Source: a virus | IMG/VR virus record: IMGVR_UViG_3300004770_000016 | Location: 1 to 54,292 of that record | Length of the DNA stretch: 54,292 nucleotides | Direction: 5' to 3' (one strand) | Shown: piece after piece, positions 51,988 through 54,292 of the stretch | Position numbering within the stretch: the stretch's first letter is position 1 | How the letters are laid out: each line of letters opens with the position of its first letter | The notes under the pieces: model-generated | Database searches by the model: none | The model's input: only the letters and a program-made list of their open reading frames with translations | Told to the model about the DNA's origin: nothing | Made by a program: the position numbers and the translations under genes

Positions 51988-53187
51988 TTGCCTCGTTTGA
52001 GTATGTATAGACCCGAAAAGGGCAATGATTTCAAAATGATTGATCGCTTAATCAACGAAGAATTTCAAGTGGGCGGCACAGACATTTTCATTCACAAGTA
52101 TTTGGGACCTGTGGCTCCTGCTGCGGGCACATCTACCCCTACTGAGCCGGTTAATACCAATGCAGTGCCGGAATTGGGCATACAAGACGTGTTACTGATG
52201 GAAAACCGTGACAGGAACTACGAGCCCGATGTTTATGTGATCCGTGGCATTTATACCATGTTAGATACCGTTTTCAATCTGGCGCAATTTGGACTGTTCC
52301 TTAACAACGATGAAATACTGTTGCATTTCCATCTAAGAAGCAGTGTGGAATCACTGGGAAGAAAAATCATGGCGGGAGATGTTTTTGAGCTTCCTCACAT
52401 GAAAGATGAATATGCCTTGGACAACCCCAGCATTGAAGTGGCCTTAAAAAGATACTATGTTGTAACAGAAGTCACGCGCCCCAGTGTAGGATTCAGCCAA
52501 ACATGGTATCCTCATTTGATAAGATGCAAGTGTCATCCCCTAGTTGACAGCCAAGAATATGCACAGATATTTGCACAAGACAGCGGAAACGGCGATGGCA
52601 GCACTCTAAAAGATATACTCAGTACCTATAATCAAAGCATAGCGATCAATAATTCCATAATTGCTCAGGCAGAATCGGATGCCTTGCTAAGTGGATATGA
52701 TACAAATGGGTTTTATGTTATACCTACTGATAATTGGGTATCAGTTGTGACCGAAGATGCAAGCGATAGTGTTAACACGGTTGACAGTGAGACTGCTGCG
52801 CTAGACGCCAGCATAATTTTGAGTTCTCCTACCAATAATTTTTATGTCAGTTACTTAACAGATGCCATTCCGCCAAACGGAGCTCCTTACACATATGGAG
52901 TTGAATTTCCAACACCGGGTGCTATTGGACAGTTTCATTTAAGGACAGATTATTATCCAAATACTCTTTTTAGATGGAATGGAGCTCATTGGGTGATGTT
53001 TGAACAGAATGTTCGCATGACCATGACCAATAAACCGCTGAATGGAATTGGTCAACCCAATGATCAAACACGTCAAACACAAAAATTCTCTTTCATTAAT
53101 AATACCAACACAGCCACAATTGCTGGCGAGGTAGTACAGGAAAGACAATTCTTAAGCAAGATTCTTTTACCAAAGGCAGATAATTAA
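51988..53187 (+). CDS. 14: Neck protein gp14-like
   Basis: 399 residues (T4 gp14 256; longer here). The start is TTG, supported by AGGAG 7 nt upstream. RLINEEFQVGGTDIFIHKYL, the following EPDVYVIRGIYTMLDTVF and DVFELPHMKDEYALDNPSIE match the gp14 pattern of aquatic T4-like phages, as does WYPHLIRCKCHPLVDSQEYA. A beta-rich insertion with repeated Thr/Asp segments (residues ~235-330) accounts for the extra length. It forms the neck with gp13. It ends TAATG-overlapped with gene 15. Confidence 0.75.
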   Translation: MPRLSMYRPEKGNDFKMIDRLINEEFQVGGTDIFIHKYLGPVAPAAGTSTPTEPVNTNAVPELGIQDVLLMENRDRNYEPDVYVIRGIYTMLDTVFNLAQFGLFLNNDEILLHFHLRSSVESLGRKIMAGDVFELPHMKDEYALDNPSIEVALKRYYVVTEVTRPSVGFSQTWYPHLIRCKCHPLVDSQEYAQIFAQDSGNGDGSTLKDILSTYNQSIAINNSIIAQAESDALLSGYDTNGFYVIPTDNWVSVVTEDASDSVNTVDSETAALDASIILSSPTNNFYVSYLTDAIPPNGAPYTYGVEFPTPGAIGQFHLRTDYYPNTLFRWNGAHWVMFEQNVRMTMTNKPLNGIGQPNDQTRQTQKFSFINNTNTATIAGEVVQERQFLSKILLPKADN

Positions 53188-54292
53188 TGTCTCAATTTGC
53201 ATATGATGGACAAATAAGAAGATTCCTAACTCAGTTTATGCGGCTGATGAGTAATTTTTGCTATCAAGACAGCAGCGGAAAAATTATACAGGTTCCTGTA
53301 CGTTACGGGGACATGAATAGACAGGTTGCTCAAATCCTAAACAAAAATACCGAAAACGTCATGCCCACTGCTCCTTTTATTTCTTGCTATATTAAAGATC
53401 TCAAATTTGATCGAGAACGCATGCAGGATCCATCATTCGTTGGAAAACTCAATATCAGAGAAAGAGATTACGATGCACAAGGTAATGAATATTTAAATAC
53501 TCAAGGAGCCAACTATACCATTGAACGCTTGATGCCCACTCCTTACAAGATCACTTTCAATGCAGACATATGGACCAGCAATACCGATCAAAAGTTCCAA
53601 TTATGGGAGCAAATCACAGTGCTTTTCAATCCCAGCATGGAACTACAGATGTCGGACAATTATGTGGATTGGACCAGTTTGAGTGTGTTAGAAATAACCG
53701 ACGGCAGTGTTTTTGAATCAAGGCAGATTCCACAGGGAACAAACAACGACATCAGCATAGCCACATTGCAGTTCATGGCACCGGTATGGATAACACCTCC
53801 TGCTAAGGTCAAACAGCTGGGTATAATAACCAAGATTATTTCCAATGTTTTCCTAGAACCCACAGGCACAGGGGCAGCAGGAGGATATAACGATGCCATA
53901 CTTGGTGGTAACATATTTGGAGGACAAACTCCTGATACCAGAGTGACTGTTACCCCGGGCAATTATGATCTATTGGTATTGGACAACACTGCGGTACTGG
54001 TTCCTTCAAATGAAGCATCGATAAGTGAAACTTGGATATCGGTTGACAGTGTTCCAAACAGACCCTCTTGGTTATCTCTATTAGATCTATATCCGGGAAA
54101 ATTTACCTCAGGATTGAGCCAATTGAGATTACTCAAACCCACCGGCAACGAAATAGTGGCATTCATGACATTGAATCCCACCAACGATTCCTTGATGCAA
54201 TTGAATATTGATCCCGACACGGTGCCTGCCAACACAGTGTTAACCGACTATTCCGGAAATTTCAGTCGCGGAACCATTGACGCCATTGTCAA
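53187..54292 (+). CDS. 15: Proximal tail sheath stabilisation protein gp15 (partial)
   Basis: The frame runs off the right edge after ~368 residues (T4 gp15 is 272; aquatic relatives are longer). MSQFAYDGQIRRFLTQFMRL, VPVRYGDMNRQVAQILNKNT, FISCYIKDLKFDRERMQDPS and MPTPYKITFNADIWTSNTDQ, then FQLWEQITVLFNPSMELQMS and APVWITPPAKVKQLG match gp15 closely as remembered. It terminates the tail and connects it to the neck. TAATG overlap with gene 14. Confidence 0.9.
   Translation, partial: MSQFAYDGQIRRFLTQFMRLMSNFCYQDSSGKIIQVPVRYGDMNRQVAQILNKNTENVMPTAPFISCYIKDLKFDRERMQDPSFVGKLNIRERDYDAQGNEYLNTQGANYTIERLMPTPYKITFNADIWTSNTDQKFQLWEQITVLFNPSMELQMSDNYVDWTSLSVLEITDGSVFESRQIPQGTNNDISIATLQFMAPVWITPPAKVKQLGIITKIISNVFLEPTGTGAAGGYNDAILGGNIFGGQTPDTRVTVTPGNYDLLVLDNTAVLVPSNEASISETWISVDSVPNRPSWLSLLDLYPGKFTSGLSQLRLLKPTGNEIVAFMTLNPTNDSLMQLNIDPDTVPANTVLTDYSGNFSRGTIDAIV

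Overview
The window is a piece of a tailed-phage genome of the T4-like myovirus supergroup. The evidence is a syntenic set of recognisable T4-type core genes: replicative helicase gp41 and primase gp61, UvsW, UvsY, UvsX, the ssDNA-binding protein gp32, terminase gp16/gp17, head completion gp4, tail tube gp19, tail sheath gp18, dNMP kinase gp1, and neck/tail-completion proteins gp13, gp14 and gp15. T4-type late promoter boxes (NNTAAATA) support this. Several proteins look like those of aquatic T4-like phages rather than coliphage T4, from remembered families only. The host cannot be named from sequence. Sigma70-like promoters and AAGGAG ribosome sites fit a Gram-negative bacterium.

Layout. 1-2270: small phage ORFans chained by ATGA overlaps. 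2366-7111: late-type accessory genes, including a VioC/AsnO-type Fe(II)/2-oxoglutarate oxygenase, a methyltransferase, an HsdS-like/DUF6321 fusion and a repeat-containing nuclease. 7112-18470: an unusual GC-rich island of very small genes, most with their own near-consensus sigma70 promoter, a CACACA-rich 5' leader and an AAGGAG site. Hairpin terminators, dispersed repeats, (CA)n arrays and one tRNA-Lys lie between them. 18473-24203: late genes probably linked to the virion. 24276-38160 (mostly minus strand): replication and recombination. 38273-51939 (minus strand) and 51988-54292 (plus strand): packaging and virion structure; the last gene runs off the end.

Three observations stand out. (1) At least twelve late genes have the NNTAAATA box only 5-8 nt from the start codon and no Shine-Dalgarno. 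If T4 spacing applies, these late mRNAs start at or within 3 nt of the AUG and are leaderless, whereas most late genes with longer leaders keep a Shine-Dalgarno. (2) Many otherwise unrelated late proteins share a short hydrophobic/acidic N-terminus (MLLREL-, MKNFKTYLAE-, MRAQEFVGE-). It resembles the T4 capsid-targeting leader, and most copies have a prohead-protease-like [LIV]xE site, suggesting a set of capsid-packaged and perhaps injected proteins including a nuclease. (3) A four-gene translationally coupled operon (gp62-like protein, 58-aa protein, zinc-finger protein, 189-aa protein) ends in what appears to be a miniature family-C (DnaE-like) polymerase palm with all three catalytic aspartate positions.

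The replication block encodes the helicase-primase, recombination proteins and ssDNA-binding protein. The late block encodes the packaging motor, neck and contractile tail. The island genes look like early host-takeover functions, each individually promoted and probably regulated by palindromic operators at the -10 box.
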